Positions 10,889 through 19,969 of a DNA stretch of 52,203 bases are shown here, one piece after another. Positions within the stretch are counted from its first letter, which is position 1; every line of letters begins with the position of its first letter. Source of the stretch: Rubrivivax sp. (GTDB lineage: Bacteria; Pseudomonadota; Gammaproteobacteria; Burkholderiales; Burkholderiaceae_C); contig JADYZZ010000088.1 in the NCBI GenBank assembly GCA_020852865.1, positions 1 through 52,203 on the forward strand, written 5' to 3'. Under the pieces are notes generated by a model. That model was not told the origin of the DNA and ran no database searches. It saw only the letters and a list, made by a program, of their open reading frames with translations. The position numbers and the translations under genes were made by a program.

Positions 10889-11284
10889 TCAGAGCACGGC
10901 GACGCCGGGGAGCGTGCGCATCGCCTTGTCGAAGGTGGCCACGCCCTCGCATCCGGCCGCAGCGGCCTTCGCGCACAGGAGGCAGTCGGCGAAGTCGGCA
11001 GGTCCGCGCTCGTAGGCCTCGATGGCGGACAACACGGCCGCCGGCGACTCGAGCGCCACCGTGGCGTTCGAGGACAGGGCCCGCAGCGCTGTCACGACAT
11101 CGCCCCGCGGGCGCGCATAGGCGCGCGACAAGGTCCAGGCGAGCTCGACCAGGACCGTGTCGCAGACCCACATGTATTCCCGGCGCTCGGCAGCGGCATC
11201 GAACAGCGCGCGCGCCTTGCCGGCCTGCGCCGCGTCGTCGTTGACGAGCAGCCTCACCAGGATGTTGGTGTCGGCCGCGATCAC
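10889..11284 (-). CDS. vapC: PIN-domain toxin VapC-like
   Basis: A 131-residue PIN-domain protein, predicted to be an endoribonuclease. It begins IAADTNILVRLL (Asp5, first acidic ligand) and has VLVELAWTLSRAY (Glu) and GPADFADCLLCAKA with FDKAM (further Asp residues), so the acidic metal site looks intact. It starts at a GTG that overlaps the antitoxin stop as GTGA, the usual coupling for VapBC. The target RNA cannot be predicted. Confidence 0.87.
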   Translation of the reverse strand: MIAADTNILVRLLVNDDAAQAGKARALFDAAAERREYMWVCDTVLVELAWTLSRAYARPRGDVVTALRALSSNATVALESPAAVLSAIEAYERGPADFADCLLCAKAAAAGCEGVATFDKAMRTLPGVAVL

Positions 11285-11547
11285 CCGCGGCGCCCACCGC
11301 CCGCGCGCACGTTGACGGCCTCCGTCACGGCGGCGTCCATTTCCCGCAGCGACCGCGGCGCTTCACCGGGCCGGGCGAGCAAGCCGAACAGCGAGCCCGA
11401 GCCGCTCTCGAGCACCCGCACGCTGAGCGTTCCCTCGGGCGTGATCTGCAGCGACAGACGTGAACCCGCGCGTATGCCCAGCCGCTCACGCAGGGGCTTG
11501 GGCAGGGTGATCTGGCCCTTTTCGCTGACGACGGCTGTGTCGGACAT
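11281..11547 (-). CDS. vapB: AbrB/MazE-type antitoxin of a VapBC module
   Basis: An 88-residue protein with a swapped-hairpin AbrB DNA-binding domain: VSEKGQITLPKPLRERLGI and AGSRLSLQITPEG. The C-terminal half (LFGLLARPGEAPRSLREMDAAV) would wrap and inhibit the PIN toxin. AbrB-type antitoxins usually autoregulate their operon. The start is uncertain: I use the ATG at 11547 (MSDTAVV); an in-frame ATG at 11571 adds eight residues, and neither has a clear ribosome site. Confidence 0.83.
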   Translation of the reverse strand: MSDTAVVSEKGQITLPKPLRERLGIRAGSRLSLQITPEGTLSVRVLESGSGSLFGLLARPGEAPRSLREMDAAVTEAVNVRAGGGRRG

Positions 11548-11866
11548 GACGGTAACTTCAGAATCATCCATGAAGTAGGAACACTGCGGCAATCCTACCA
11601 CCACAAGATTCCGGCAATCGTTCATCGGCCGGAGCGTGGACCCGGGGGACTCGAGCATCGGGATCCGGCCAACATCGTGCCGGGAGCACAAAGAAGGGCG
11701 CCCCGGCGGCGCCGGGGCGGTTGTCGTTCGATGTCCTCTGCCTCGGTCGAGCGGGTCAGAACGTCGCCGCGCCTTGCAGGCAGAACCTGCGGCCAAGCGG
11801 GCTGGCATACCGCAGCCGGCGGGCGCAGAGGCGATGCGCATTCGCACCGCCCCCTATACTCCCCCG
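11548..11866. other. Intergenic region upstream of the vapBC pair
   Basis: A 319-bp stretch without a convincing gene. It holds a GC-rich hairpin at 11699-11719 and TATACT (11855-11860), a -10-like hexamer just before the next plus-strand gene. Small open frames here lack a start context or family resemblance. Confidence 0.4.
11699..11719 (-). terminator. Orphan rho-independent-type hairpin, minus orientation
   Basis: CGCCCCGGC, loop GGC, GCCGGGGCG: a perfect 9-bp stem. Read on the minus strand it is followed by CCTTCTTTG, a pyrimidine tail, so it looks like an intrinsic terminator for leftward transcription. No leftward gene ends here, so it may insulate vapBC or end a small RNA. Confidence 0.4.
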
Positions 11867-12265
11867 ATGCAACCGCGCGCCCACGACCGCGAGGCTGTCT
11901 GCCGCGTGACGGCCGAGCTGGCGAGCCCGATTCGCGCGTTGCCGTTCGCCTCGCGCAAGAGCGCCGAGTTGCACGGCGGCGACATCGAGCTGCCGATCGA
12001 GCGGCCGCGGCCCGCCAGCGAACGCTTGCGCTTCCCGGCGCAGGCCGCGGGGTCCGAAGCCGCCGATCTGCATGTCAGCGACGCGCGCCGGTTCGCCGAA
12101 ACGATGGCGCGCGAATGCGCCGCGCGATGGCGCCCCGGCGTCGACCTCGTCCTGCGTATCGACGCGTTCGCGGCGCGGCGCATGAGACGACCCGTGGCCG
12201 CGATGGTCGCCCTGCCGGCGCAGTTCCCCCGGCGCGACGGCGGCATCGCTCGCGCCGCGCGCTGA
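11867..12265 (+). CDS. Hypothetical protein
   Basis: A 132-residue basic protein I do not recognise. Codon third positions are overwhelmingly G/C as in the neighbouring real genes, which supports coding. No signal peptide or membrane segment. The middle (GGDIELPIERPRPASERLRF) is Pro/Arg rich; the C-terminal half has an amphipathic stretch SDARRFAETMARECAARW and a hydrophobic VAAMVALPAQF. TATACT 7 bp upstream of the ATG would leave almost no leader, so the start may be further downstream. The next gene begins 15 bp after its stop. Confidence 0.5.
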   Translation: MQPRAHDREAVCRVTAELASPIRALPFASRKSAELHGGDIELPIERPRPASERLRFPAQAAGSEAADLHVSDARRFAETMARECAARWRPGVDLVLRIDAFAARRMRRPVAAMVALPAQFPRRDGGIARAAR

Positions 12266-12280
12266 CTGGCCGGAGGGCAA

Positions 12281-12745
12281 GTGACTGCAATTCGAATCCC
12301 AGAGGAGGCCTGGCGCCTCGCTGCTGCGCGCACGGGCGTGGTGGCGCTGGTGGCATCGACATGGCTGCCCATTGCCGAGGCGAGCGACGCCGACTGGCTG
12401 CGTTGCCGGGCGATGGCCGACGATGCGCAGCGCCTGGCCTGCTACGACCGGGAGGCAGCTGCGTTGTCGCCGGCTGCCCCCGCTGCCGCCTTCGGCTTGC
12501 CGCGCATGGCGCCGGCGCACGAGCCCGCAGCGATCGAGTCGACCTTGTCCGATGCGATCGAAGGCTGGCAGGCCGGCAGCCGCATACGCCTGGCCAACGG
12601 CCATGTCTGGCAGGTGAGCGACGACAGCACCGGCTTCTTGCGCGCAGGCACGCGTCAGGTGCGGATTCGCCGTGGTGCGCTCGGGGCCTTCTACATGGAG
12701 TTCGAAGGGACGAACCGCTCGCCGCGCGTGCGTCGCGTCGAATAG
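12281..12745 (+). CDS. Uncharacterised secreted protein with CRxMADDAQRLACYD motif
   Basis: A 154-residue protein with a GTG start at 12281 backed by GGAGGGCAA. The N-terminus (residues 12-34) is a weak signal peptide ending near ASD. The motif ADWLRCRAMADDAQRLACYD has two Cys that probably form a disulfide. The C-terminal half (LANGHVWQV, VRIRRGALGAFYMEFEG, RVRRVE) matches a small beta-rich secreted family common in Xanthomonadales and Burkholderiales whose role is unknown. A strong hairpin follows its stop. Confidence 0.78.
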   Translation: MTAIRIPEEAWRLAAARTGVVALVASTWLPIAEASDADWLRCRAMADDAQRLACYDREAAALSPAAPAAAFGLPRMAPAHEPAAIESTLSDAIEGWQAGSRIRLANGHVWQVSDDSTGFLRAGTRQVRIRRGALGAFYMEFEGTNRSPRVRRVE

Positions 12746-12818
12746 CCGTCCGGCGCAAACCGGACAACCGTTCCGGTGCCGGCAACGCGAGCACGCCACG
12801 ACACGTGGATCCGCAAGA

Positions 12819-12848
12819 GAGGGCGGGCGCCTTCCGGCGCCCGCCCTC
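12819..12848. terminator. Strong hairpin between convergent secreted-protein gene and TonB receptor
   Basis: A perfect 13-bp GC stem (GAGGGCGGGCGCC and its complement) with loop TTCC, between the stop at 12745 (plus) and the stop at 12900 (minus). No T-run on either side; probably a bidirectional terminator. Confidence 0.6.
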
Positions 12849-12899
12849 GAGTTGCGTCGACCGCAGCGCCGCCGGCGGCAGCGATGCGGCCCGGCCGGT

Positions 12900-15791
12900 T
12901 CAGAACTTGTACGAGCCGGTGAGGAACACCTTGCGCCCCAGCGCGTCGTAAGTTCCCGGGAACGTGTTGCCGTTGCCGAACACGCTGGGCCCTTGCTGCG
13001 AGGTGATGGGCGGATCGCGATCGAGCACGTTGTTGATGCCGACCATGATGCTGAGCGACTTGGTCGCGCGCCATACGGCGGCCAGGTCCAGGTAGTCGCG
13101 CGCCGATAGCTCGCGCTCGACAGGATTGCTTGCGCCGGCGAGCATCGGCTGGCTGCTCGTCTCCTGCTGCATCACCTTGTCGAGGTGCCTCCAAGTGGCA
13201 GCGAAGTCGAAGTCCCAGGGCGTGGCCCAGACGGCGCGCAGCTTGTGACGCCACTTCGGGTTCGGCGAGCCGCACTTGCTCGAACCGTACAGCCCGACGC
13301 AATCGTAGGAGCCGCCGCCCGGGATGGGCTCGGTCATGAGCTTCTGCAACTGCGTGCCGCTGAAGTTCAACGTGAGCGAACCCAGGCTGCCCAGGCGCTG
13401 CATGTAGCTGGCGCTGAAGTCCCAGCCCGTGGTGCGCAGGCTGCCGAGGTTCTGGTTCGTCGCGACGATGCGCCCCTCCTGGAGCAGCCAGAGCGTACCG
13501 AGCCGGTCACGCTGCACGAGCTTGCAGAACAGCGCGTCGCCGGTGTCGAGGCACTTGTCGAGGATGACGGTCGGATCCAGATTGCCGATGGCCTTCTTCA
13601 CCTTGATGTCGAAGTAATCGAACGTCAACGTCAGGTTGTTCATCGGCGCCAGCGCCAGACCGAAGGTCAGGCTGTCCGCGGTCTCGGGGTCCAGACCCGG
13701 ATTGCCGCCTTGCAGATAGTTGAACTGCTTGGCGGGGCTGTCCTGGATCTTGCCGTACTGCGCCGGCGTCACGCCGGTGCGCTGGCAGTCGGCCAGGCTG
13801 CGTGCCGGGGCCGGCCCCGAGCAGGGGTCGCCGTTGGACAGGTCGAAGAGGTTGTTGCCCTGGGCCTGGAACATCTCGATCAGGTTCGGGGCACGGATCG
13901 CACGCTGCACGCTCGAGCGCAGCTTGACTTCCTTGATCGGGCCGTACTCGAGACCCAGGCCATAGGTGGTGGCATGCTTGCCGGTGCTGTAGTCGGAGTT
14001 GCGCGCCGTGAGCGAAGCGGCGAGCGCGTTCGCGCCCGGCACGCCATCGGCGATCGGGATGCGCAGTTCACCGAACGCCTCCTTGACGCCGTAGCCGCCG
14101 CTCAGGGGCAGCGTCGGGCCGCCCGTACCCGACAGCGCACCGGTCAGCGACGCGTCATCCACCGTCAGGTCGAGCTTCTCGCGGCGCGACTCGACACCCA
14201 GGGAGACGCCGAGGCCCGACTTCGCCCAGGGCAGCTTCGCGCCATAGTCACCGAGATCGGCCGAGGCGGTGGCGCCCAGCATCTCGAGGAAGGTCGATCC
14301 CTTCTGCAGCCCAGGAGTTTGCAGATACGCGAGTTGGTCCGGCGTCACGCCGCCGAGCTTCCACACGTTGTAGGGCACGCAGTTCGGGTCGGCGCCGCTC
14401 TGCGCCGATGCGCATACCGCCGTACCGTTGTTGTTGACGACGTCGAACGCCTTGTCGATCTTCGGGTCGAGGAAGTAGTTCTCGAGGCTCTGGCTGTAGA
14501 TGACACGCGCGGCAATCCCGTAGACGTCGTACGACCAATTGCCGATGTCGCCCTTGACGCCGGCCTCGGTACGGAACGATGTGTTTCGGTATTGCGATTG
14601 CCGGCCGCCGCCTTCGACGTTGCGCCGCTGGACGACGACATCCGTGCTGTCGCCCGGGTTGACCAGGCCGAGCGCGGTACGCCAGCTTTGCGTCAGCAGC
14701 GGGTTGTCATAGCGGACGGTCTCGATGTTGCCGAAGATGCCGCCCGGCGCGACCTGGGCGATCGTGTTGTCGTCGTGGAAGGAGAGGTTGGCGTAGGCAC
14801 GTGCCGTCTTGGTGATGTCGTAGGACAGCGAGCCGCGTCCCGTCCAGCGTTCGGAAGGCCGCTGGTAGTAGTTGGTCGGGCCGTAGTTGTAGGCGTCGGT
14901 GCTCTTGTAGGCGCGTGCATTGCCGGCTGCGTCGGCCGTGGTCCAGACGTTGCCGTCGGCGAGGTTGGTGATGCGCCCGGTCGCGGCCGTGCCCGAACCA
15001 CCGCAGGAGAACCCGGCCGCACCGGCGGCCACGGCGCAGGAGCTGAAGTCGCGCTCCGACTGCAGCAAGGCGTCGTCCTTCTTGTAGCTCACGTACAAGG
15101 TGGCGTTGCCGCTGTCGCCGAAGTTGGAGCCCATCAGCAGGCTCAGACTCGTGCTCTTGCCGTCGGAGGACTTGTTGCCGGGCAGCTTGAACTCGTTCGG
15201 GTTCAGCGCGCCGCGCGCGGCGACGAGCGAGCCGATGCCCGCCGCGTTCTGCTGGCGGTGGTTGTAGAAACTGTGGTTGAGTTCGACTTCGACGCCCTGG
15301 AAGCGGTCGTCGAGGATGAAGTTGACGACGCCGGACACGGCGTCCGAACCGTACACCGCCGACGCACCGCCGGTGAGTACGTCGACCCGTCGGATCAGGC
15401 CCGCGGGGATCTCGTTCAGGTCGGGCGAGGTGTCGATCGCGCTGCCCATCGGCATGCGGCGACCGTTGACCAGCACGAGCGTACGGCTCGAGCCCAGGCC
15501 GCGCAGGTTCACCGACGCCGTGCCGGACGCGCCGTTGGAGACCGTCGAGTTCTGGTCTGCGAACACCTGCGGCAGGTTGTTCAGGATGCTCTCGACGTTC
15601 TTCTGACCGTCGATCTTGATCTCCTGCGCGGTGATCGTTGTCACCGGGCTCGCGCCTTCGCTGGCCAGCGTCTTGATGCGCGAGCCCGTGATTTCGATGC
15701 GCTGTTCCGTCTGCGCCCATGCGCTCGTGGCACCGACGCCGCCGGCGACGACGACGGCTGCCGCCAGTGCCACTTTGCTCCGCTTCAACAT
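12900..15791 (-). CDS. TonB-dependent outer-membrane receptor
   Basis: A 963-residue outer-membrane transporter. Signal peptide: MLKRSK then a hydrophobic core ending at AWAQ. The plug domain follows: IEITGSRI (TonB-box-like), NLRGLGSSRTLVLVNGRRM and RVDVLTGGASAVYGSDAVSG. The beta-barrel ends FLTGSYKF with the terminal Phe of outer-membrane proteins. The start has a perfect AGGAGGT ribosome site (15797-15803). The substrate cannot be named: the plug is of the generic type once called iron-complex receptor, now known also to import sugars and peptides. It lies downstream of and in the same direction as a second receptor. Confidence 0.95.
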   Translation of the reverse strand: MLKRSKVALAAAVVVAGGVGATSAWAQTEQRIEITGSRIKTLASEGASPVTTITAQEIKIDGQKNVESILNNLPQVFADQNSTVSNGASGTASVNLRGLGSSRTLVLVNGRRMPMGSAIDTSPDLNEIPAGLIRRVDVLTGGASAVYGSDAVSGVVNFILDDRFQGVEVELNHSFYNHRQQNAAGIGSLVAARGALNPNEFKLPGNKSSDGKSTSLSLLMGSNFGDSGNATLYVSYKKDDALLQSERDFSSCAVAAGAAGFSCGGSGTAATGRITNLADGNVWTTADAAGNARAYKSTDAYNYGPTNYYQRPSERWTGRGSLSYDITKTARAYANLSFHDDNTIAQVAPGGIFGNIETVRYDNPLLTQSWRTALGLVNPGDSTDVVVQRRNVEGGGRQSQYRNTSFRTEAGVKGDIGNWSYDVYGIAARVIYSQSLENYFLDPKIDKAFDVVNNNGTAVCASAQSGADPNCVPYNVWKLGGVTPDQLAYLQTPGLQKGSTFLEMLGATASADLGDYGAKLPWAKSGLGVSLGVESRREKLDLTVDDASLTGALSGTGGPTLPLSGGYGVKEAFGELRIPIADGVPGANALAASLTARNSDYSTGKHATTYGLGLEYGPIKEVKLRSSVQRAIRAPNLIEMFQAQGNNLFDLSNGDPCSGPAPARSLADCQRTGVTPAQYGKIQDSPAKQFNYLQGGNPGLDPETADSLTFGLALAPMNNLTLTFDYFDIKVKKAIGNLDPTVILDKCLDTGDALFCKLVQRDRLGTLWLLQEGRIVATNQNLGSLRTTGWDFSASYMQRLGSLGSLTLNFSGTQLQKLMTEPIPGGGSYDCVGLYGSSKCGSPNPKWRHKLRAVWATPWDFDFAATWRHLDKVMQQETSSQPMLAGASNPVERELSARDYLDLAAVWRATKSLSIMVGINNVLDRDPPITSQQGPSVFGNGNTFPGTYDALGRKVFLTGSYKF

Positions 15792-16216
15792 GAGAGACCT
15801 CCTCGAAGGCTGAGAGAACGATCCGGAATCCAGGCGCGAACCCGCGGCTCGGCGTGACGGACCCGGTGGTGCGCGATTGTGACGGCCGCAATGCCCCGCA
15901 ATGGGCTCGGGAAAGCGCTATGGCGGGGGCATTCGTCGTGCGCGGGCAACAGCCGCATCCTGGCCACGGGGCGCGTCTGGACCCGGCCGCCTGGGATTGC
16001 CGCAAGACGGGACGCATGCGAGCCGTCCGGGCGTTGTCGCCCGCACGCGGACAGGGAAAACGGCAGCATCGCGGGTCGCGATGCCGCCCTGTTTCAGGCC
16101 GGGCCAGGAGCCGGGCCGCACCCGGATACCCCGAAAACGCCCGGGCCGGTGCGGCTCGGCCGCCTTGCGCGATCCGCCCGGAGGGCGGGCCGGGCGCAAC
16201 CCGGCCCGGTGCAGGA
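15792..16216. other. Intergenic region between the two TonB receptors
   Basis: 425 bp without a convincing gene. It contains the leader of the downstream receptor and, next to the stop of the upstream receptor, the GC-rich hairpin at 16187-16207. No cobalamin or other riboswitch core was recognised. Confidence 0.4.
16187..16207 (-). terminator. Hairpin downstream of second TonB receptor
   Basis: GGGCCGGG, loop CGCAA, CCCGGCCC: a perfect 8-bp stem 10 bp past the receptor stop on the minus strand, with another small GC stem just beyond. It lacks a T-run. Confidence 0.4.
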
Positions 16217-19081
16217 TCAGAACGCCTGCACGTAGCGCACGTAGATGAACCGATCGAGCGGCAGTTCCGGATCCACCGACGAGGTCGAGGAATTGCCTCC
16301 CAGACCCGAGTTGGCGTCGTAGACGATGCGCGGCTTGACGTTGAAGACGTTGTTGGCGCCGACGCGCAACTCGCCCTTCCAAGGCGTCTTGTAGCCGACG
16401 CTCAGGTCGTTGTAGATGCGCGCGCTCTTGTAGTCGACGTCGCTGCCCCAGCTGGCCTGCTCGCCCGGGTTCGAGCACTCGACATTGGTATCCCAGCACT
16501 GCGACTTGAAGCGCGCGTAGTAGCGCGTGCCGAGCGTGGCGCTGAAGCTGCCCATCGACCAATCGATGCCGAGGTTCGACTTCACGCGGTAGTAGGGGTA
16601 CTCGGCCGCATAGTCGGTCCAGTTGCCCGTCGTCGTGGACTTGATGCGATAGCTCCTGAGGTAGGTCGTTTCGCTGCGCAGACCGAACTTGCCGAAGCTG
16701 GTCGCCGGGAAGGCGTAGTTGAAGCCGAAGTCGTAGCCTTCGGTGCTGAGCTCGCCCAGGTTGGCGTTGCCGCGCGCCAGCTTGTTGATCTGGCCCGTGG
16801 CGTCACGCGAGAACAGCGTGCAGAAAGGCGCGTTGTTCTGCACGTAGCACTGGTTCAGGATATACGCGGCCGACACCGCGGTGATGCGGTTGTAGATCGA
16901 GATCTTCCACCAGTCGAGCGAGACGTTCAGGCCGCTTGCGAACGAGGGACTGAAGACGAAGCCGAGCGTCTTCGTCGTGGCCGTCTCGGGCTTGAGCGTC
17001 GGGTTGCCGGCACCGGCCTGGAACGGGAACGGCGTCTGGCCGCCGGCCGCCGGAACGTTGTTGCCGGCCTGGTTCTTCTGGCGGAAGCCGGCCGGCACGC
17101 CGGCGGCGGCGCAGCGTGCGGCAACGTCGGCGGTCTTGGCCGCTTCGCCGAAGGCGCTGTCGCAGGGATCGAGATAGTTGTCGAACGTCTGCGAGCCGCC
17201 GCCCGAGATGTCGTTCAGCGTCGGCGCGCGGAAGCCCTGCGCCACGGTGCCGCGCACCAGCAGGTCCTTGACCGGCTTGTACTGCAGGCTGTACTTGCTG
17301 CGGTCGGTCGTGCCGTAGGTACTGTAGTCGGAGTGGCGCATTGCCAGGTCGATGCTCAGCGACTCGGCGCCGGGCACGCCCTTGAGGATCGGCACGCTCA
17401 CCTCGCCGTACATCTCCTTGGCCTTGTAGTTGCCGATGGTGGTGTTGGCCGCCAGGTCGGTCGACATGCCGGACTGCTCGAACTGGCCCGGCCGGTCGTA
17501 GCCGCGCACCGTGCGCTCCTCGTAGCCGGCGGCCAGACCGACGGCGCCGGCAGGCAGCTTGAACACCTCGCCGGTGATGTCGGCCGTGAGGCTGCTGACG
17601 GTGCTGCCGTAGGTTCCCTGGCCGACCGAGTTGACGTAGCCGAGCGCGGCGGCGGTCGAGGCCGAGGGCCCGCCGACGATGTCGAACGGCACGCAGCCTC
17701 CGATCGGCGCCGCAGCGGTACCGCAGGTGACGACGCCGGCCGCGCTCATGAACGAGGGGCCGAGCGCCTTCTTCAGGTTGATGAGGTTGAGGTTGCCGGT
17801 GGTCGTGACGGTGCCGCGCACGCTGCTGTAGTTGGCGCCGACCGACCAGTTCCAGCTGGTGGCGCCGAGCGCCAGGTCGCCGTCGAGGCTCGCGTCGAGG
17901 TGGGTCGTGCTGTTGTCGTTGGTGGTGATGCGCGGGATCTCGATCGTGCGGCGGTAGAAGAACAGGTCCTTGCCGTTGCCGGCACCGGCGACGCGGTTGC
18001 CGTAGGGGTTGTAGTAGTTGTCCTTGTCGATGTAGACGGGGTAGCCGGCTTGCGAGGTGCTGCTCACGGGATAGCCCGCGATCTGACGGGTCGAGCTGCG
18101 CGACGCGAACATCGCGGTGGTCGACAGCCGCACGCTCGGCGTCAGCTCCAGCGTGCCCTTCGCAAAGAGGGTCGACAACTGCGAGCCCATCAGGTACATC
18201 ATGTCCTGGCTGGCGTTGTAGACGTCGGCCAGGGCGCCGGCGTAGGGGTGGTAGCTGGCAGGGTTGCTCGAATCCTGGCCGACCCCGACACCGTCGTAGC
18301 TGCCGGTGTGATTGAGGATGTTGTTGAAGCCGGTGGCGCCGCCCGTCGCGCTCACCTGGCGGATGCGGCCCCAGGGCGAAGTCCCGAGGTTGCCGTCCTT
18401 GTGGTCGGGGCCGTAGGTGTAGTTCGTAATCTCGCGCGTGCGCGCCCACACCGGGTCGACCTTGTTGAAGGTAACGCCGAGCATCATCGACGCCTTGTCG
18501 CCGTTGGCGCCGTAGACGAGCGAATAGTCGCTCGCCTTGCCGTCGCCCTTCTCGTTGCGCCCGGCGTAGAGGTTGATCTGGCCGCCGGTGAGCGATTTCT
18601 TGAGGATCACGTTGACGACGCCGGCGATGGCGTCCGAGCCGTAGATCGCCGAGGCGCCGTCCTTCAGGATTTCGATGCGCTCGATCAGCGCCGACGGGAT
18701 GGTCGACATGTCGGTGTAGCCGGCCACCGTCTGCGACCAGCGCTTGCCGTTCACCAGCACGAGCACGCGCTGCGCGCCCAGGTTGCGCATGTCGGCGTAC
18801 TGGCCGCCCTGTTCGCGGTTGCTCGTCAGCACCGCGCCCTTGCTGAACGCCGGCGAGCCGGCCGTCGTCAAGGTGTTGACGATGTCGCCGAGCGTGATCA
18901 GTCCGCTCTTCTGGATGTCTTCCTGCGACACGCGCAGGATCGGCTGCGCCGTCTCGGTCTCGATCTGACGGATGCGCGAGCCCGTGACCTCGATGCGGTC
19001 GGATTGCGCCAGCGCCGGCAGTGCGATCGCGCCGCCCACCACCGCCAGCACGGCGGACATGACCTGCGTCTTCTTGAACAT
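16217..19081 (-). CDS. TonB-dependent outer-membrane receptor
   Basis: A 954-residue receptor with signal peptide MFKKTQ then a hydrophobic core ending at ALAQ; plug with RIEVTGSRI, MRNLGAQRVLVLVNGKRW and RIEILKDGASAIYGSDAIAG; barrel ending YVRYVQAF. Ribosome site GAGAGGAAGGAA. It resembles its neighbour in the plug but diverges through the barrel, so the two probably recognise different ligands or arose by an old duplication. No dedicated inner-membrane transporter, regulator or degradative enzyme is attached, leaving the substrate open. ExbB/ExbD at 6-7 kb may energise it. Confidence 0.95.
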   Translation of the reverse strand: MFKKTQVMSAVLAVVGGAIALPALAQSDRIEVTGSRIRQIETETAQPILRVSQEDIQKSGLITLGDIVNTLTTAGSPAFSKGAVLTSNREQGGQYADMRNLGAQRVLVLVNGKRWSQTVAGYTDMSTIPSALIERIEILKDGASAIYGSDAIAGVVNVILKKSLTGGQINLYAGRNEKGDGKASDYSLVYGANGDKASMMLGVTFNKVDPVWARTREITNYTYGPDHKDGNLGTSPWGRIRQVSATGGATGFNNILNHTGSYDGVGVGQDSSNPASYHPYAGALADVYNASQDMMYLMGSQLSTLFAKGTLELTPSVRLSTTAMFASRSSTRQIAGYPVSSTSQAGYPVYIDKDNYYNPYGNRVAGAGNGKDLFFYRRTIEIPRITTNDNSTTHLDASLDGDLALGATSWNWSVGANYSSVRGTVTTTGNLNLINLKKALGPSFMSAAGVVTCGTAAAPIGGCVPFDIVGGPSASTAAALGYVNSVGQGTYGSTVSSLTADITGEVFKLPAGAVGLAAGYEERTVRGYDRPGQFEQSGMSTDLAANTTIGNYKAKEMYGEVSVPILKGVPGAESLSIDLAMRHSDYSTYGTTDRSKYSLQYKPVKDLLVRGTVAQGFRAPTLNDISGGGSQTFDNYLDPCDSAFGEAAKTADVAARCAAAGVPAGFRQKNQAGNNVPAAGGQTPFPFQAGAGNPTLKPETATTKTLGFVFSPSFASGLNVSLDWWKISIYNRITAVSAAYILNQCYVQNNAPFCTLFSRDATGQINKLARGNANLGELSTEGYDFGFNYAFPATSFGKFGLRSETTYLRSYRIKSTTTGNWTDYAAEYPYYRVKSNLGIDWSMGSFSATLGTRYYARFKSQCWDTNVECSNPGEQASWGSDVDYKSARIYNDLSVGYKTPWKGELRVGANNVFNVKPRIVYDANSGLGGNSSTSSVDPELPLDRFIYVRYVQAF

Positions 19082-19522
19082 GAGTTCCTTCCTCTCAGTC
19101 GGTTTTCGGGTACGGGCCGAGCCACCGATGCGAGATCACCGCGATCCCGCGCCGGCTTGCGCCATCACGCCCGTGGGTGGCTCGGATTGTCACCGGAGGT
19201 TTCGCCGCACCGGCTAGCACGAGCCACTCGGCGGCGCACCGAGGCGGCGCGCGGGACTTCCGGCGCAGCCGTGCGGATAGCGGCGCCTTCATGTCCGACA
19301 AGGACTTACGCGCGGGCCTGAGGCCCCTCGTCGGCGCGACGCAACAACCGCATTCGGGGTCGATCCACGGGCTAACCCCTAGGTCGAACTAACCCGCACT
19401 GTTGGTGTTGTGCAACAGATCGACATCGAATCATCGGCCGGGAACGGCGCCCCGTCCGCCGGTGGCAACCTCCGCTTCCATTGCCACCCTGGGCTGGAGG
19501 CCAGTGCGCCGACGGTGCTTGC
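19082..19522. other. Intergenic region upstream of the second TonB receptor
   Basis: 441 bp. It should contain the receptor promoter on the minus strand. Small imperfect palindromes occur (for example GTTGTGCAAC near 19409). I see no gene, tRNA or recognisable operator. Confidence 0.35.
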
Positions 19523-19854
19523 TCAGGGCATACGCAGGCGCGGCACCGCAGCCAGCAGCCGCTGCGTGTACGCGTTGCGCGGCCGCTCGAGCACCTCGGC
19601 GCAGTCGCCCTGCTCGACGATGCGCCCGGCGTTCATCACGGCGATGCGGTCGGCGATGTACTCGACGACGCCGATGTTGTGCGTGATGAAGAGGTAGCTC
19701 ACGCCCAGCTCGCGCTGCAGCTCGCGCAGCAGGTTCAGGATCTGCGCCTGCACCGAGACGTCGAGCGCCGAGGTCGGCTCGTCGCAGACGATCAGGCGCG
19801 GCCGCACGGCGAGCGCGCGCGCGATCGCGATGCGCTGGCGCTGGCCGCCCGAGA
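19523..19854 (-). pseudogene. Truncated 3' copy of the oligopeptide ABC ATPase gene
   Basis: Encodes only the last third of the second nucleotide-binding domain: [19 protein letters not shown] (signature), [16 protein letters not shown] (Walker B), [15 protein letters not shown] (switch His) and a C-terminal tail. No Walker A is present. Upstream of the signature the frame runs into unrelated sequence (GGSTGGSQ). The DNA is about 98% identical to the 3' end of the intact gene at 20818-22812. It cannot make a working ATPase and is best read as a duplicated or displaced fragment. Confidence 0.85.
19540..19854. repeat. 315-bp direct repeat, copy A
   Basis: Matches 20841-21155 at a constant offset of 1301 bp with about six mismatches. 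Similarity ends abruptly at 19854/21155 inside the ABC signature motif, and at 19540/20841 before the stop codons. A complete vapBC-type pair lies between the copies. Confidence 0.93.
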
Positions 19855-19969
19855 GCTGCGAGCCTCCAGTCGATCCACCTCGCCTGGTGCTGATGGCGTC
19901 GTGACGATGGCGCCGAAGTAGATGATGCGTGATGTACGATGCGCAGTGCCTTCGCATCAGGAGCAATGG

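Noticed and set aside
11756..12799. 347-residue minus-strand frame over the two small proteins
   Set aside because: No family resemblance or ribosome site. The plus-strand gene at 12281 has a signal-like N-terminus and recognised motif.
13185..15857. Long plus-strand open frames over the TonB receptors, including one at 15854-19321
   Set aside because: Composition is typical of antisense frames in high-GC DNA, while both receptors on the other strand have signal peptides, plug motifs and ribosome sites.
15792..16216. Possible cobalamin riboswitch before the TonB receptors, which would fit a B12-using organism
   Set aside because: No recognisable B12-box core or conserved arrangement was seen; only GC-rich hairpins.
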